Below, piece after piece: positions 8,915-17,723 of a stretch of DNA of 64,000 bases; the first letter of the stretch is position 1, and each line of letters opens with the position of its first letter. The position numbers and the translations under genes are program-made. Source of the DNA: an uncultured Bacteroidota bacterium (GTDB taxonomy: Bacteria > Bacteroidota > Bacteroidia > Bacteroidales > SZUA-534); assembly GCA_946414435.1 (NCBI GenBank), contig CAMKOM010000006.1, positions 1 through 64,000 on the forward strand, read 5' to 3'. The notes under the pieces are model-generated. The model was not told the DNA's origin and did not search any database. It worked only from the letters and a program-made list of their open reading frames with translations.

Positions 8915-10177
8915 TTAGAAATTGAACACGGCCGCTACAATGAAGCGGTAGTTTCCAACGTTGTAATCCGACTCGTAGTGATATTTCCCACCGTCTTCAA
9001 TTTTCTTGCCGTAGGTGGCGTTGGTGTACTCAACTTCGCCGAAAAAGTTCAGATAATCAGTTGGATAGAAGCCTACGCGCGGTTGAATACGCCAAACATT
9101 GTCAATGTCGATTCCGCGGCCGAAAATCTTGTCGTCGGCGTTAATATCGTCGCCGAAATTGTTGTTGCGGCCAAATCCAGCAAACAATCCAGGGCGGCAG
9201 ACGCCTTTGGTGCGGCCCAGGTCAACCCAGAAAGTTGTTGTGCCGAAATTGCTGTATTTGAATGTGTTATCGTCTTGAAGTCCGCTTTCGATATAGCCGC
9301 CCATCAGGCCCTGCTCGGTCAGATTATCGCCATAAATGCCTTGGAACCGAATGCTTAACTCGCTGACATTCAGTTTGCCGAAAACCGAAACGGCGGTCGA
9401 GCCGATTTTGGTGTCGGTTTTATACTTTTTGCCGTCGGCATCGGTGGTGAAGGTGCGCGGCTGAAGCAGGACGTAGTTCACCATCGCGCCAAGATAGAGT
9501 TTCTCGCCGCGGAAGCATAGTTGGGCGTTCAGTTCGGGCAGGCAACTGTTGCGCAGGTAGGCGGTGCTGCCGCCGTCGGGGCCAACCGATTTGTTGTCGA
9601 GTTGGAAAGCGGCTATTCCGCTCAACTCAAGACTGCCAAAGTATTGAGTATAACGGGCTTGCACGTAGCGCGAGTACGGGTGGAACGGAATGCCCATATT
9701 GAGCGGACGTGTGCCAGGCATCACTTCGTGAGCCACCATCGGGTGCCAGTATTGTCCCAGCAGCAGGTTCGACTTCTGCCAGCGCATATTCAGATAGGCG
9801 TGGCGCAGACGCAACATATTGATTCCGTCGTTGGTAGCGCCTGTGAAATCGCCTTCCAGATAGCCGAAAATTTTAGCGTTGAGCGCATCGGGTGCATTGA
9901 TTTTCAGTCCGATACGTGCCGTAATAGCGAGAGCGTTATTGCTCGGCTGAGCGTTGATGTCGTTGCCATCAGCGTCAAGCTTTTTTGGTGCGGGATAGAA
10001 GAGCATCTGCTCCTCGCGCGCGCTCACCACCTCGCGGGTGTCCATCCAGAACTGCGGGTCGATGAATCCGCTCATTTTGTATGTCCATTTCGGTGCTTCG
10101 GTATTTGCATCCTGTTGTGCAAAAGCCGATATCGACACCATTAATGCAGCTACGGCAAATAATGCTTTCTTTTTCAT
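8915..10177 (-). CDS. Outer-membrane porin-like beta-barrel protein
   Basis: 420 aa with a clear signal peptide (MKKKALFAVAALMVSISAFA, cleavage before QQD). The mature part is rich in aromatic-glycine alternating strands (for example GYLEGDFTGA, LRHAYLNMRW, LLLGQYWHPM) and ends in Phe (VAAVFNF), as expected for BAM-inserted barrels. It resembles the phosphate-selective or general porin-like proteins common in Bacteroidales, for which a transported substrate is rarely known. Confidence 0.75.
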   Translation of the reverse strand: MKKKALFAVAALMVSISAFAQQDANTEAPKWTYKMSGFIDPQFWMDTREVVSAREEQMLFYPAPKKLDADGNDINAQPSNNALAITARIGLKINAPDALNAKIFGYLEGDFTGATNDGINMLRLRHAYLNMRWQKSNLLLGQYWHPMVAHEVMPGTRPLNMGIPFHPYSRYVQARYTQYFGSLELSGIAAFQLDNKSVGPDGGSTAYLRNSCLPELNAQLCFRGEKLYLGAMVNYVLLQPRTFTTDADGKKYKTDTKIGSTAVSVFGKLNVSELSIRFQGIYGDNLTEQGLMGGYIESGLQDDNTFKYSNFGTTTFWVDLGRTKGVCRPGLFAGFGRNNNFGDDINADDKIFGRGIDIDNVWRIQPRVGFYPTDYLNFFGEVEYTNATYGKKIEDGGKYHYESDYNVGNYRFIVAAVFNF

Positions 10178-10211
10178 TAAATTATTGTTTTGAATTATAT
10201 AAATGCTTCAA

Positions 10212-11765
10212 TTAATTGTCCTCCGACTGACAAACAGGTCTTACTAATGCTCCCAAGAATCTATGTCCATAACCTTCATCCATAATCCTAATATCAAAGT
10301 GGTTATCATCCCAAAAGACTTCAACATAATAGTAAGTGTTGCTTGTACTATAAACATTTGGTCCATACCCTTCAAAAGTAATGTGAGGATCGGAAGGTGA
10401 GTATTTATCTGTTCCAAAACTAGCCATTTCTCCCTTATGAGTATTTTGTTTTGCCGCATAAGCCATGAGTTTATGGTTTTCCGAATCATAAACCCAGAAG
10501 CAATTATTTCTCAACTCTTCCCACTGTTCTTTTGTCGGAATATGCCATTTACTCCCAAGAATTGCTGTTGCGGCATCGTCAATCGGTTCAAGAGTGGTTA
10601 AACTATCGCCAATGAATGTGGCTCCTTTGTAATAAGAAAGAAAGTCTCCATCATCAATAGTATATTTATTAATATCAAACATGTTCCAACCGCCTGATTT
10701 AACATATTTGTAATTTTCCCATTCATAATTGTTTTTGGTTGAGGTTTCTCCCCAGGCAAAATAACCACCCGGCTCTTCAGGTGATTCCGCACCAACATTA
10801 CAAGTGGCCCATAAAGCTCCACTTGGCAGCCCCAAATCGACATATTCGTGCCCGTTCGCATTTGAAATGCAAATAGGGCGAATCATATGTCCTTCGCATC
10901 TGTAACTAATAGATTCATATATATATGAACGTTCATCGCTACCACTAAAGAAGAAACTCTTGCCGTATACAGTAGATTGAATTTCGTTTTCCCAATATAC
11001 TCCGTATGGCAAAAAGATTTCGTTGTTATTTATTTTACTTCTAACAATATAACCATATGTCGATGAACCCTTATAATTATCGACATAAATGCAGGTACAA
11101 TTATTTATTAACTCTTCCACATGAATTGAAGTTGGCATTCCCCAACCGCCACCCCAATTGACTACAGCGGCATTGTCTTCCGGCGAAAGGAATCTTTGTG
11201 AGTCACCAATAAAGTTTAAATTATCATCATACCAACAACCTGTGCCATAGTCATCACATAGACTACGTGGCATTTGGTATTTGGTCAACAACCTTTCATC
11301 TCCATCTTTAAAGAATTTATAGTTTTTCCTTGTATATTCATTCTTGGGAGCAGTCTCACCAAAAGCGAACAAAGCTCCATACTCACTGGTATCTATGCCA
11401 ATGTTGTTTTTCGCCCACAGTGTTCCACTTGGCAGTTTTAAGTTTACCCATTCAAAATCACCTTCCGTGCCTTCGATCCGCCCAAAATATGCGGTATCCG
11501 TCATATTGTCTTGAATGCTTAATATCTTGCGGGGATTATCCAAACTTCCGTTGCCCCACATAATAAACATGCAACCTTCGTCAGGAGTAGCAATAAGTTT
11601 TACAGAACTTCCTCTTTCGTAATCACCAGCTCCGGTAACTGAACCGTTGCCAATAACAACCACCTCAACATGGCAAGTTGTGTCTTTCTCTTTACATGAA
11701 TTGAATGTGAACAATAGCGCTGATGCTGCTAATGATACAACTAAGAAGTTTGCTATTTTTATCAT
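10212..11765 (-). CDS. Lipoprotein with InlB-type repeat and two tandem LPSG(T/A)LWA domains
   Basis: 517 aa. A lipoprotein-like leader ends at the Cys in LLFTFNSCKEKD. Residues about 30-90 resemble a divergent InlB B-repeat (GNGSVTGAGDYERGSSVKL, then EGCMFIMWG). Two copies of a larger domain follow, one starting at LKLPSGTLWAKNNIG and the other at LGLPSGALWATCNVG, each with a (F/W)GET(A/S) motif and a WGMPTS or WHIPTKEQWEEL segment, then ending near RPICIS and RPVCQS. These domains recur in Bacteroidales surface lipoproteins and are related to FISUMP domains. The internal duplication is evident from sequence; function is unknown. Confidence 0.75.
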   Translation of the reverse strand: MIKIANFLVVSLAASALLFTFNSCKEKDTTCHVEVVVIGNGSVTGAGDYERGSSVKLIATPDEGCMFIMWGNGSLDNPRKILSIQDNMTDTAYFGRIEGTEGDFEWVNLKLPSGTLWAKNNIGIDTSEYGALFAFGETAPKNEYTRKNYKFFKDGDERLLTKYQMPRSLCDDYGTGCWYDDNLNFIGDSQRFLSPEDNAAVVNWGGGWGMPTSIHVEELINNCTCIYVDNYKGSSTYGYIVRSKINNNEIFLPYGVYWENEIQSTVYGKSFFFSGSDERSYIYESISYRCEGHMIRPICISNANGHEYVDLGLPSGALWATCNVGAESPEEPGGYFAWGETSTKNNYEWENYKYVKSGGWNMFDINKYTIDDGDFLSYYKGATFIGDSLTTLEPIDDAATAILGSKWHIPTKEQWEELRNNCFWVYDSENHKLMAYAAKQNTHKGEMASFGTDKYSPSDPHITFEGYGPNVYSTSNTYYYVEVFWDDNHFDIRIMDEGYGHRFLGALVRPVCQSEDN

Positions 11766-11903
11766 AATAGTATTGTATTTTGTATGGCAAAGAAAAGGAA
11801 TTTATTGTTTTAAACGAATGATGCCGAGATAATCATTGCAACTGTTTTTTCTATCAATCAATCCGCTATGTTTCAAATTGCGTACTCGGACATCATTTGG
11901 ACA

Positions 11904-11940
11904 AAAAAATACCAGATCGGCGAATAATCCACCAATCTGG
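11904..11940 (-). terminator. Rho-independent terminator of the coiled-coil lipoprotein gene
   Basis: Read on the minus strand, CCAGATTGGTG pairs with CGCCGATCTGG (11 pairs, two G-T) around a 7-nt loop, followed by TATTTTTTT. It lies 65 bp beyond the stop at 12006. Confidence 0.85.
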
Positions 11941-12005
11941 CACTTATTTGTTTATTAACAGAGGAGATATTCAAAATTATTACATCTCTCCCGCCCCAAT
12001 TATTT

Positions 12006-12878
12006 TCAATTCACCACAATCACCAGGTATTTCGAGCTGTTCCAGAATTTGTAGTAGTTGTTAACCACAAGACTGTCAACAGGTTTCTGGCCGTAGATGG
12101 TGTACGAGTCAAGCGGATGGGCGGTCACCACTTTCGCTTTTTTTGCGCCGTTCAGGTCGAACGATGTCTGCTCGCGGATGTCAATGCGGGTGAAAACGCT
12201 GTTGTCGAAATCTTTATTTGCCTTTTTGCTACCAATGGCAAATTTTCCCTTCTTGTCGAGCACGCCCATATCTTTCAGTTCCTTTTCCGAGCCGATGATG
12301 TAGTAGGCTGTGTTCAGCGCTTCGTCCTGACCTTCGATGGTGGCGTTCTTCAGCGCGTCTTCGTTGCGGAGCGAGTCGAGTGCAGCAGTTAAGTTATCTA
12401 CCAAACTATTCAAACCTTCAATCTTCAGGTTCGATGCTTCAAGTTCTTGCGTTAGCCGCAGAATTTCTTCGTCTTTTTCCTGAAGTTTCGCTTCCAGACT
12501 GGCAATCATCTGCTGCATTTCTTTTGTCTTTACATTGGCCTTTTTCAGTTGAGCCTGGAGGTTGCTAACCTGCTCGCGGTTTTGAAGCAACATCTTATAA
12601 ATCAACTGAATATCCTCGTTGATTTTTTCCTCACGACTTTGCTTGTTCTCTGAACCGCTGGCTGTTACAGCAATAATATTCTCTTTTTCCTTGATTGCCT
12701 GCAAATTATCCTCAATGCTTGAGAATGTTCCCATAATGGCGTAGATTGCCGAATCTTTCTGTACCATAATGCGTTGCAGACTGTCGTTGCTGTTCATTAG
12801 TTCTTGCCGCGATGGCCCTTGTTGGCATTGGGTAAACATCAGCATACCTAATGCCGCGATAAATGAAATTTTTCTCAT
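12006..12878 (-). CDS. Coiled-coil lipoprotein, function unknown
   Basis: 290 aa from the ATG at 12878 (MRKISFIAALGMLMF); a longer frame to 12908 lacks a sensible start. The signal sequence leads to FTQC, an imperfect lipobox. Residues about 30-175 form a long coiled coil with Leu/Ile heptads and many Lys/Glu (for example MIASLEAKLQEKDEEILRLT). The C-terminal 110 residues form a small beta-rich domain ending YKFWNSSKYLVIVVN. Such proteins are widespread in Bacteroidales without known function. The gene is divergent from rlmN and ends at a strong terminator. Confidence 0.7.
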   Translation of the reverse strand: MRKISFIAALGMLMFTQCQQGPSRQELMNSNDSLQRIMVQKDSAIYAIMGTFSSIEDNLQAIKEKENIIAVTASGSENKQSREEKINEDIQLIYKMLLQNREQVSNLQAQLKKANVKTKEMQQMIASLEAKLQEKDEEILRLTQELEASNLKIEGLNSLVDNLTAALDSLRNEDALKNATIEGQDEALNTAYYIIGSEKELKDMGVLDKKGKFAIGSKKANKDFDNSVFTRIDIREQTSFDLNGAKKAKVVTAHPLDSYTIYGQKPVDSLVVNNYYKFWNSSKYLVIVVN

Positions 12879-12914
12879 TGCTTTTGTTTTTAGTTTAAGT
12901 AAAAGCATAACGAA

Positions 12915-12941
12915 TTTGAAGGTTCGATATTGCTATATTTG
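12915..12941 (+). promoter_or_regulatory. Promoter of rlmN
   Basis: TATATTTG at 12934-12941 is an exact -7 element; TTTG at 12915-12918 lies 15 bp upstream, shorter than ideal. The expected transcription start, near 12948, supports the ATG at 12962 as the rlmN start and excludes the TTG at 12944. Confidence 0.6.
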
Positions 12942-12961
12942 CATTGAAAAATGCAGAATTG

Positions 12962-13984
12962 ATGGAATCATTGTTCGGAAAAACACTCGACCAACTCAAA
13001 CTGATTGTCAGCGAATTAGGGTTGCCGTCGTTCACAGCCAAGCAGATTGCCGACTGGCTTTATAAGAAGGAAGTCAGCACGATAGACGAGTTCTCGAACC
13101 TGTCGAAGGTGGCGCGGCAGAAGTTGCAGGAACGGTATGTTTTCGGCTTGACCGCGCCAATCAAAATGCAACAAAGTGTGGACTGCACGCGCAAATATCT
13201 GTTCCCCATTGGCGAATCGAATTTTATTGAGACAGCAATGATTCCCGATGACGACCGCGTGACGGTTTGCGTATCGTCGCAGGTGGGTTGCAAGATGAAC
13301 TGCCGCTTCTGTATGACTGGCAAACAAGGTTTCCAAGCCAATCTGTCGACAACCGAAATACTTAACCAGCTGCGTAGTATTGAGGAGTTTAGCCGCATTA
13401 CCAACATTGTGTTTATGGGTATGGGCGAGCCGATGGACAATCTCGACAATGTTATGCGCGCCCTTGAGATTCTGACCGCTGACTGGGGCTACGCAATGAG
13501 CCCTAAGCGCATCACGGTTTCCACTGTTGGCATTGTACCCGGGATGAAGGATTTTCTGGCCAACAGCAAATGCCATCTGGCTGTGAGTCTGCACAATCCT
13601 CTGCCCGACCAGCGCGCCGAGATGATGCCCGTTCAGAAAAAATATCCCCTTCAGGAAGTGATTGATACTATCCGCCATCACGATTTCGGTTTGCAGCGGC
13701 GAGTGTCGTTCGAGTACATAATGTTTGCTGGCCTTAACGATACGCCACGTCACGTTTCGGCACTTGCCAACCTGTTACGTGGCATCGACTGTCGTGTGAA
13801 TCTTATTCGCTTCCATTCAATCCCCGACAGTCCATTCCAAGGCAGCAACGAGGCTACAATTCAACAATTTAAAGATGCTCTCACCGCCCGCGGCATACTG
13901 ACTACAGTCCGCGCATCACGTGGCGAAGACATTCAAGCGGCTTGCGGATTGCTATCAACTAAAGAGCTGGTAGAGAGGAAATAG
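12962..13984 (+). CDS. rlmN: 23S rRNA (adenine-2503-C2)-methyltransferase RlmN
   Basis: 340 aa from the ATG at 12962 (MESLFGKTLDQL). The radical-SAM motif CxxxCxxC is present as CKMNCRFC at residues 110-117. Other family hallmarks are GMGEPMDN, KRITVSTVG, LAVSLHNP and, near the C-terminus, the methyl-carrying Cys in QAACGLL. The enzyme methylates A2503 of 23S rRNA (and A37 of some tRNAs) using two SAM molecules and a 4Fe-4S cluster. It lies 70 bp before an ECF sigma-factor gene on the same strand, but a functional link is not implied. Confidence 0.96.
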   Translation: MESLFGKTLDQLKLIVSELGLPSFTAKQIADWLYKKEVSTIDEFSNLSKVARQKLQERYVFGLTAPIKMQQSVDCTRKYLFPIGESNFIETAMIPDDDRVTVCVSSQVGCKMNCRFCMTGKQGFQANLSTTEILNQLRSIEEFSRITNIVFMGMGEPMDNLDNVMRALEILTADWGYAMSPKRITVSTVGIVPGMKDFLANSKCHLAVSLHNPLPDQRAEMMPVQKKYPLQEVIDTIRHHDFGLQRRVSFEYIMFAGLNDTPRHVSALANLLRGIDCRVNLIRFHSIPDSPFQGSNEATIQQFKDALTARGILTTVRASRGEDIQAACGLLSTKELVERK

Positions 13985-14054
13985 CAAAAAAAATCACATT
14001 TCTCGATTAACTTTCGGCACGTTTTTGCTACTTATTGGCAGAAAACGGAGAAAA

Positions 14055-14555
14055 ATGACACTTCAAGAGTTTGAACAATTAACGGAAAGAATCAGGCAGA
14101 AGATGCTGATGCTGGCAGGCAGGTTCGAAAACGCCACCCGCCAATCAGTTGAGGCTGAAGATGTTGTGCAGGAGTCGCTTGTAACACTCTGGCGACTGGC
14201 CGAAAGCGGCTACCCTATCCGCAACGCCGAAGCTCTGGCAGTGAAAATTGTGAAAAACACTTGCGTGACGTACTACCGCAAACGTCGAATCGACGCGCAA
14301 CCCCTTGGCGGTGCCGACTACGGCGGCGGAATGTCGGCTTCAGCACTGACCGACAACGACGATATGGCCAAAATAGAGGTGCGCCTGCTTGCCGACCTAA
14401 CACCGTCGCAGCGGATGTTGCTGAAAATGAGGAACGACGATGGACTTTCGCTCGACGAGATTGCCACCGTCACGGGCAAACCAAAGGCAAGTATCAAAAC
14501 AACCATTTCGGTTGCCCGAAAACAGATGTTGGACAAATTAAAACGGATGCTATGA
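14055..14555 (+). CDS. ECF-type RNA polymerase sigma factor
   Basis: 166 aa from the ATG at 14055, preceded by a GGAG; a frame beginning at 14025 gives an unlikely basic extension. Region 2 is visible as SVEAEDVVQESLVTLWRLAE, with KIVKNTCVTYYRKRR after it, and region 4 as LTPSQRMLLKMRNDDGLSLD followed by the helix-turn-helix GKPKASIKTTISVARKQML. The next gene overlaps it by ATGA (14552-14555) and encodes a single-span membrane protein, the usual sigma / anti-sigma arrangement. The target promoter is unknown; autoregulation is common for this family. Confidence 0.9.
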   Translation: MTLQEFEQLTERIRQKMLMLAGRFENATRQSVEAEDVVQESLVTLWRLAESGYPIRNAEALAVKIVKNTCVTYYRKRRIDAQPLGGADYGGGMSASALTDNDDMAKIEVRLLADLTPSQRMLLKMRNDDGLSLDEIATVTGKPKASIKTTISVARKQMLDKLKRML

Positions 14556-15091
14556 TTGACATTGATAATAAACAGGAACGCAAGGCTTTGATTGAAAGCT
14601 ATTTGAACGCCGACACGACCGTTGCTGAAGAGCGCGCTCTGGCCGAATACTACGCAACCCACACCGCCGACGCCGACGAAAAAGCTGTTGCACAACTGAT
14701 TCTGGCAAGCAATCCCGCACTTAAATGCCTGAGCGACAGCGGCGAGCAAGAGTTCGACCGCATTGTCGAAGGCCGCCACCGGAACATTGGTTTCCGAACC
14801 GCCTTGAAATGGGTTTCGGGTATTGCAGCGGCCATTGCGTTGGTTGTGATTATTCGCGGCGCAGCATTGTCGCGCCTTGACAATCAATGCGATATAACGC
14901 CAATTGAAATAGCGCAGACACTCAATACTCTGATGAGCTTGTCGGCTGACGAGATAGAATCGATGACCGCCACACCTTGTGGGAAAAACGTCTTAATCAC
15001 CGCCAAAATGAAGGACAATAGCTCGAGCACCTACATTCTGACGCGCGACGGCGACGCACTTACAACCTACTTCGCGTGGAGGAATCAATAG
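14552..15091 (+). CDS. Probable anti-sigma factor, single-span membrane protein
   Basis: 179 aa. The start is the ATG inside the ATGA overlap with the sigma gene; the frame is open further upstream, but that part lies inside the sigma gene. The cytosolic part (1-90) is acidic and helical (NKQERKALIESYLNADTTVA, LAEYYATHTADADEKAV). Residues about 91-110 form one membrane helix (KWVSGIAAAIALVVIIRG) and the rest is extracytoplasmic. I do not see a recognisable zinc-binding anti-sigma motif, so the assignment rests on topology and translational coupling. Confidence 0.7.
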   Translation: MIDIDNKQERKALIESYLNADTTVAEERALAEYYATHTADADEKAVAQLILASNPALKCLSDSGEQEFDRIVEGRHRNIGFRTALKWVSGIAAAIALVVIIRGAALSRLDNQCDITPIEIAQTLNTLMSLSADEIESMTATPCGKNVLITAKMKDNSSSTYILTRDGDALTTYFAWRNQ

Positions 15092-15114
15092 TTTAACCAC
15101 TAAATTTTAAAAAA

Positions 15115-15762
15115 ATGAGAACACTTTTAATTTTAGGGCTTTGCGCCACAGCGATGGTGGCCAACGCTCAAACGGCAAAAATCGACACTGTGACTCTGTA
15201 TGTCATTAATGGTGAGTTTATCAAGAATTTCAACGGCTCGCAACTGAGCGGAAAGACGATAGAAACTTATTTTATCGATACTACAGAAAGTTGGAATAAT
15301 CGAGTTATTGTTGGGCACGCCATAACAACAACAGATGCGAAACCTGTTCCAGGACAAGGCATACGCATAACCACTTTAGACGGACCAAGCATAGTTGCCG
15401 GAAGAACCTCTGACTCAGATGATGATGCCGGTCTGCCTTTAACAATAATTGATGGGGTTGAGTCACTAATACCAGCCACTCCAACTGATATCGAAACGAT
15501 TTCGATTCACGAGCCAGGCACTACCGAAGCGTTAAAATATGGAGAAAGGGGCAAAAACGGAATTATGGTTATCACAACAAAATCGGGAAATTCCACTACC
15601 AATACAATCTATATTATCGACGGCAAGAAATCGACCGAAGCCGATATGAAAGCTCTTGAACAGGGTAAAATTAAATCGGTTGAGGTGTTGAAAGGCAAAG
15701 CCGCGAAAAAATACACCGATGACCCAAACGTTGGCGTGGTGATTGTAACAACGAAAAAGTGA
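15115..15762 (+). CDS. Secreted protein with two tandem TonB-plug-like domains
   Basis: 215 aa with a signal peptide (MRTLLILGLCATAMVANAQ). Two related segments follow. The first contains LTIIDGVES, DIETISIHEP and EALKYGERGKNGIMVITTK; the second contains IYIIDGKKS, KIKSVEVLKGKAAKKYTDD and VGVVIVTTK. Both follow the pattern of the plug domain of SusC/TonB receptors (VDG, IEVLKG, YG, GVIxITTK), but no barrel is present. Plug-like fragments occur in Bacteroidota proteins fused to or beside BlaR1/M56 peptidases and ECF regulators. The gene lies 23 bp after the anti-sigma gene and ends at a strong terminator, so it is the third gene of the operon; a signalling role is inferred. Confidence 0.75.
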   Translation: MRTLLILGLCATAMVANAQTAKIDTVTLYVINGEFIKNFNGSQLSGKTIETYFIDTTESWNNRVIVGHAITTTDAKPVPGQGIRITTLDGPSIVAGRTSDSDDDAGLPLTIIDGVESLIPATPTDIETISIHEPGTTEALKYGERGKNGIMVITTKSGNSTTNTIYIIDGKKSTEADMKALEQGKIKSVEVLKGKAAKKYTDDPNVGVVIVTTKK

Positions 15763-15785
15763 GTCGTAATTATCATTGTTCAGTG

Positions 15786-15824
15786 CGGCAACGGTTTGGA
15801 ACAACAATCCGTTGCCGTTTTTTT
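15786..15824 (+). terminator. Rho-independent terminator of the sigma/anti-sigma/plug operon
   Basis: CGGCAACGG (15786-15794) pairs perfectly with CCGTTGCCG (15809-15817), followed by seven T. It begins 24 bp after the stop of the plug protein gene. Confidence 0.92.
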
Positions 15825-15871
15825 ATTACAAATCAGCCATTAGCCGTGATCAAACACATAAAATGCTTAAA

Positions 15872-16471
15872 TCAGAAATCGAATTTCAACTGAGTGTCGA
15901 GCAAGCGGAACGAACGGCGGTGATAAGGTGTGATGCCATATTTGGCGATAGCATCACGGTGGTCAGCGGTGGGATAACCTTTGTTTTTAGCCCAATTGTA
16001 TTGCGGAAACTCCTTATCAATCTGCAACATAAAATCATCACGGAAAGTTTTGGCCAAAACCGAGGCCGCCGCAATCGACAGATACTTGCCATCACCTTTC
16101 ACAATTGTTTGATACTTAACCCCATTATACGGTTTGAAACGGTTGCCATCGACAATTATGAATTCGGGGCGCACCGCGAGTTGGTCGAGAGCCAGATGCA
16201 TTGAGGCGATTGATGCGTTCAGAATGTTGATTTCATCGATTTTTTCGGCATCGAGTTTCGCCACAGCATAAGCGGCAGCTTCGCGCATTATCACTTCGCG
16301 CAATTGATAACGCTGTTTCTCGGTCAGTTGTTTTGAATCGTTGAGCCGGTCATTACTGAAATCGGGCGGCAGAATGACAGCGGCAGCAAATACCGGGCCT
16401 GCAAGACACCCTCGCCCAGCCTCATCGCAGCCTGCTTCGTTGGCCAATCCGCTGTAGTTGAGTTCAAGCAT
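15872..16471 (-). CDS. rnhB: Ribonuclease HII
   Basis: 199 aa, the usual size. The N-terminal motif [14 protein letters not shown] carries the first Asp and Glu of the active site. Other motifs are [19 protein letters not shown] (third acidic residue) and [15 protein letters not shown], followed by [13 protein letters not shown]. RNase HII cuts the RNA strand of RNA-DNA hybrids and nicks at misincorporated ribonucleotides. Its ATG overlaps the stop codon of the upstream outer-membrane protein gene (TAATG at 16471), so it is translationally coupled to an envelope operon. Confidence 0.96.
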   Translation of the reverse strand: MLELNYSGLANEAGCDEAGRGCLAGPVFAAAVILPPDFSNDRLNDSKQLTEKQRYQLREVIMREAAAYAVAKLDAEKIDEINILNASIASMHLALDQLAVRPEFIIVDGNRFKPYNGVKYQTIVKGDGKYLSIAAASVLAKTFRDDFMLQIDKEFPQYNWAKNKGYPTADHRDAIAKYGITPYHRRSFRLLDTQLKFDF

Positions 16472-17721
16472 TAATAGAAACGGCGTTTCTGGAACCAGTA
16501 GTCGATGTAGGTCAGATTGAGACCAAACTGCAGCACATGATGACGCACAAGCAAATTGTCGACTGTCCCCTGCTGCTTATACATGCAGTAGGTATTGAAC
16601 TTTATGGAACGAATTCGGAACCCCACTCCCAACGATGCACGGTACGATTTGAGCACATAACTGTCGATTTTGCTTGTACCAGACTCATAGCCCGCTCCTG
16701 CCCTGAATACCAAATCGTAGTTATGTCCCAAACGTTTCGGAATATACTCCGTACCCAGACTGAACGATTTGCTGTCCATTAGTTTCGATCGCAAGCTGGT
16801 AACATCAAATTTCGATAGCGGATTATAGTTAAAATCCCCGGCAACAGTAAACCTTCCTGTGTTGTACGACAAGCCCGCGCCCACAGTTGCCGGCAGATGA
16901 ATGACCCGGTCACCATAATCATCCTCGAAATAAATGGTGTCGATAGCGCCAATCCTATAGAATGTGTTTGTAGCCAAATCGATACGCTCACATTTCAGAA
17001 TTCCTGGTGTGCTGGCAATCAAGCCCACTGTAATGTTCTTGTTTTTCGACAGTTGGAAATTCTGTTGCAATCCAAAATCGAGTTTACCACCAACGTAATA
17101 ATCAGAGTTCTCTATATAGATTGAAAACTCGTCGGCCGAAGAAATCGCAATTGATTGCCGCTCTGTTTTTGGACCGAACAACAATGTTGCATTCATGCCG
17201 AATGATGTATTTTTCAACAGATTGACGCCAAAACCCGCATAAACACGCGTCAAACCGCCAATTCCTTCCACATGCGAAAAATAACGGTCTTGGCCTCCAC
17301 CCGACACATACTCAGTCGATTCGATTGTATAACCAACACTTGTATATGGCGATATGCCAAACGATATGCCAAAATTCTGACTTGGCGCCAATGTCAGCGA
17401 AAAGTACGATATGTTGCCGTTGAGTTTGTCGCCCCACGTCAAATGCGATTCGATACGCTCGTAAGCCATTTGCAGACCGATGTCTAGAAGCACCATTGTA
17501 GAGTCGATTGATGCATATGATGCCGGATTGATATTGTTAACGTTGTTAGCCGACCTCAATGCTATGCCAGTACCTCCCATCGACATATTGCGCCCGAATC
17601 CAGGCTGTTCGTACAATCCTATTCCGTATTTTGAATATGGTGAGATTGTATTGTTTTGCGCGGCAACCTCACCAATCGTTACCAGAACCAAAAGTATTGC
17701 TATTTTTATAGATCGGCACAT
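16471..17721 (-). CDS. FadL/OmpP1-like outer-membrane protein
   Basis: 416 aa with a signal peptide ([16 protein letters not shown]). The mature start [13 protein letters not shown] and the motif [19 protein letters not shown], followed by NPASYASID, are typical of Bacteroidota FadL-like barrels. Many amphipathic strands follow and the protein ends in Tyr (WFQKRRFY). The substrate is unknown; hydrophobic molecule passage is a family guess. It is the middle gene of DUF4270 - FadL-like - rnhB, starting 2 bp after the upstream gene. Confidence 0.78.
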   Translation of the reverse strand: MCRSIKIAILLVLVTIGEVAAQNNTISPYSKYGIGLYEQPGFGRNMSMGGTGIALRSANNVNNINPASYASIDSTMVLLDIGLQMAYERIESHLTWGDKLNGNISYFSLTLAPSQNFGISFGISPYTSVGYTIESTEYVSGGGQDRYFSHVEGIGGLTRVYAGFGVNLLKNTSFGMNATLLFGPKTERQSIAISSADEFSIYIENSDYYVGGKLDFGLQQNFQLSKNKNITVGLIASTPGILKCERIDLATNTFYRIGAIDTIYFEDDYGDRVIHLPATVGAGLSYNTGRFTVAGDFNYNPLSKFDVTSLRSKLMDSKSFSLGTEYIPKRLGHNYDLVFRAGAGYESGTSKIDSYVLKSYRASLGVGFRIRSIKFNTYCMYKQQGTVDNLLVRHHVLQFGLNLTYIDYWFQKRRFY

Positions 17722-17723
17722 AA

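Noticed and set aside
14261-14551. N-terminal extension of the anti-sigma ORF into the sigma-factor gene
   Set aside because: The extension is an out-of-frame reading of the sigma gene; the ATG in the ATGA overlap gives a protein with the expected layout.
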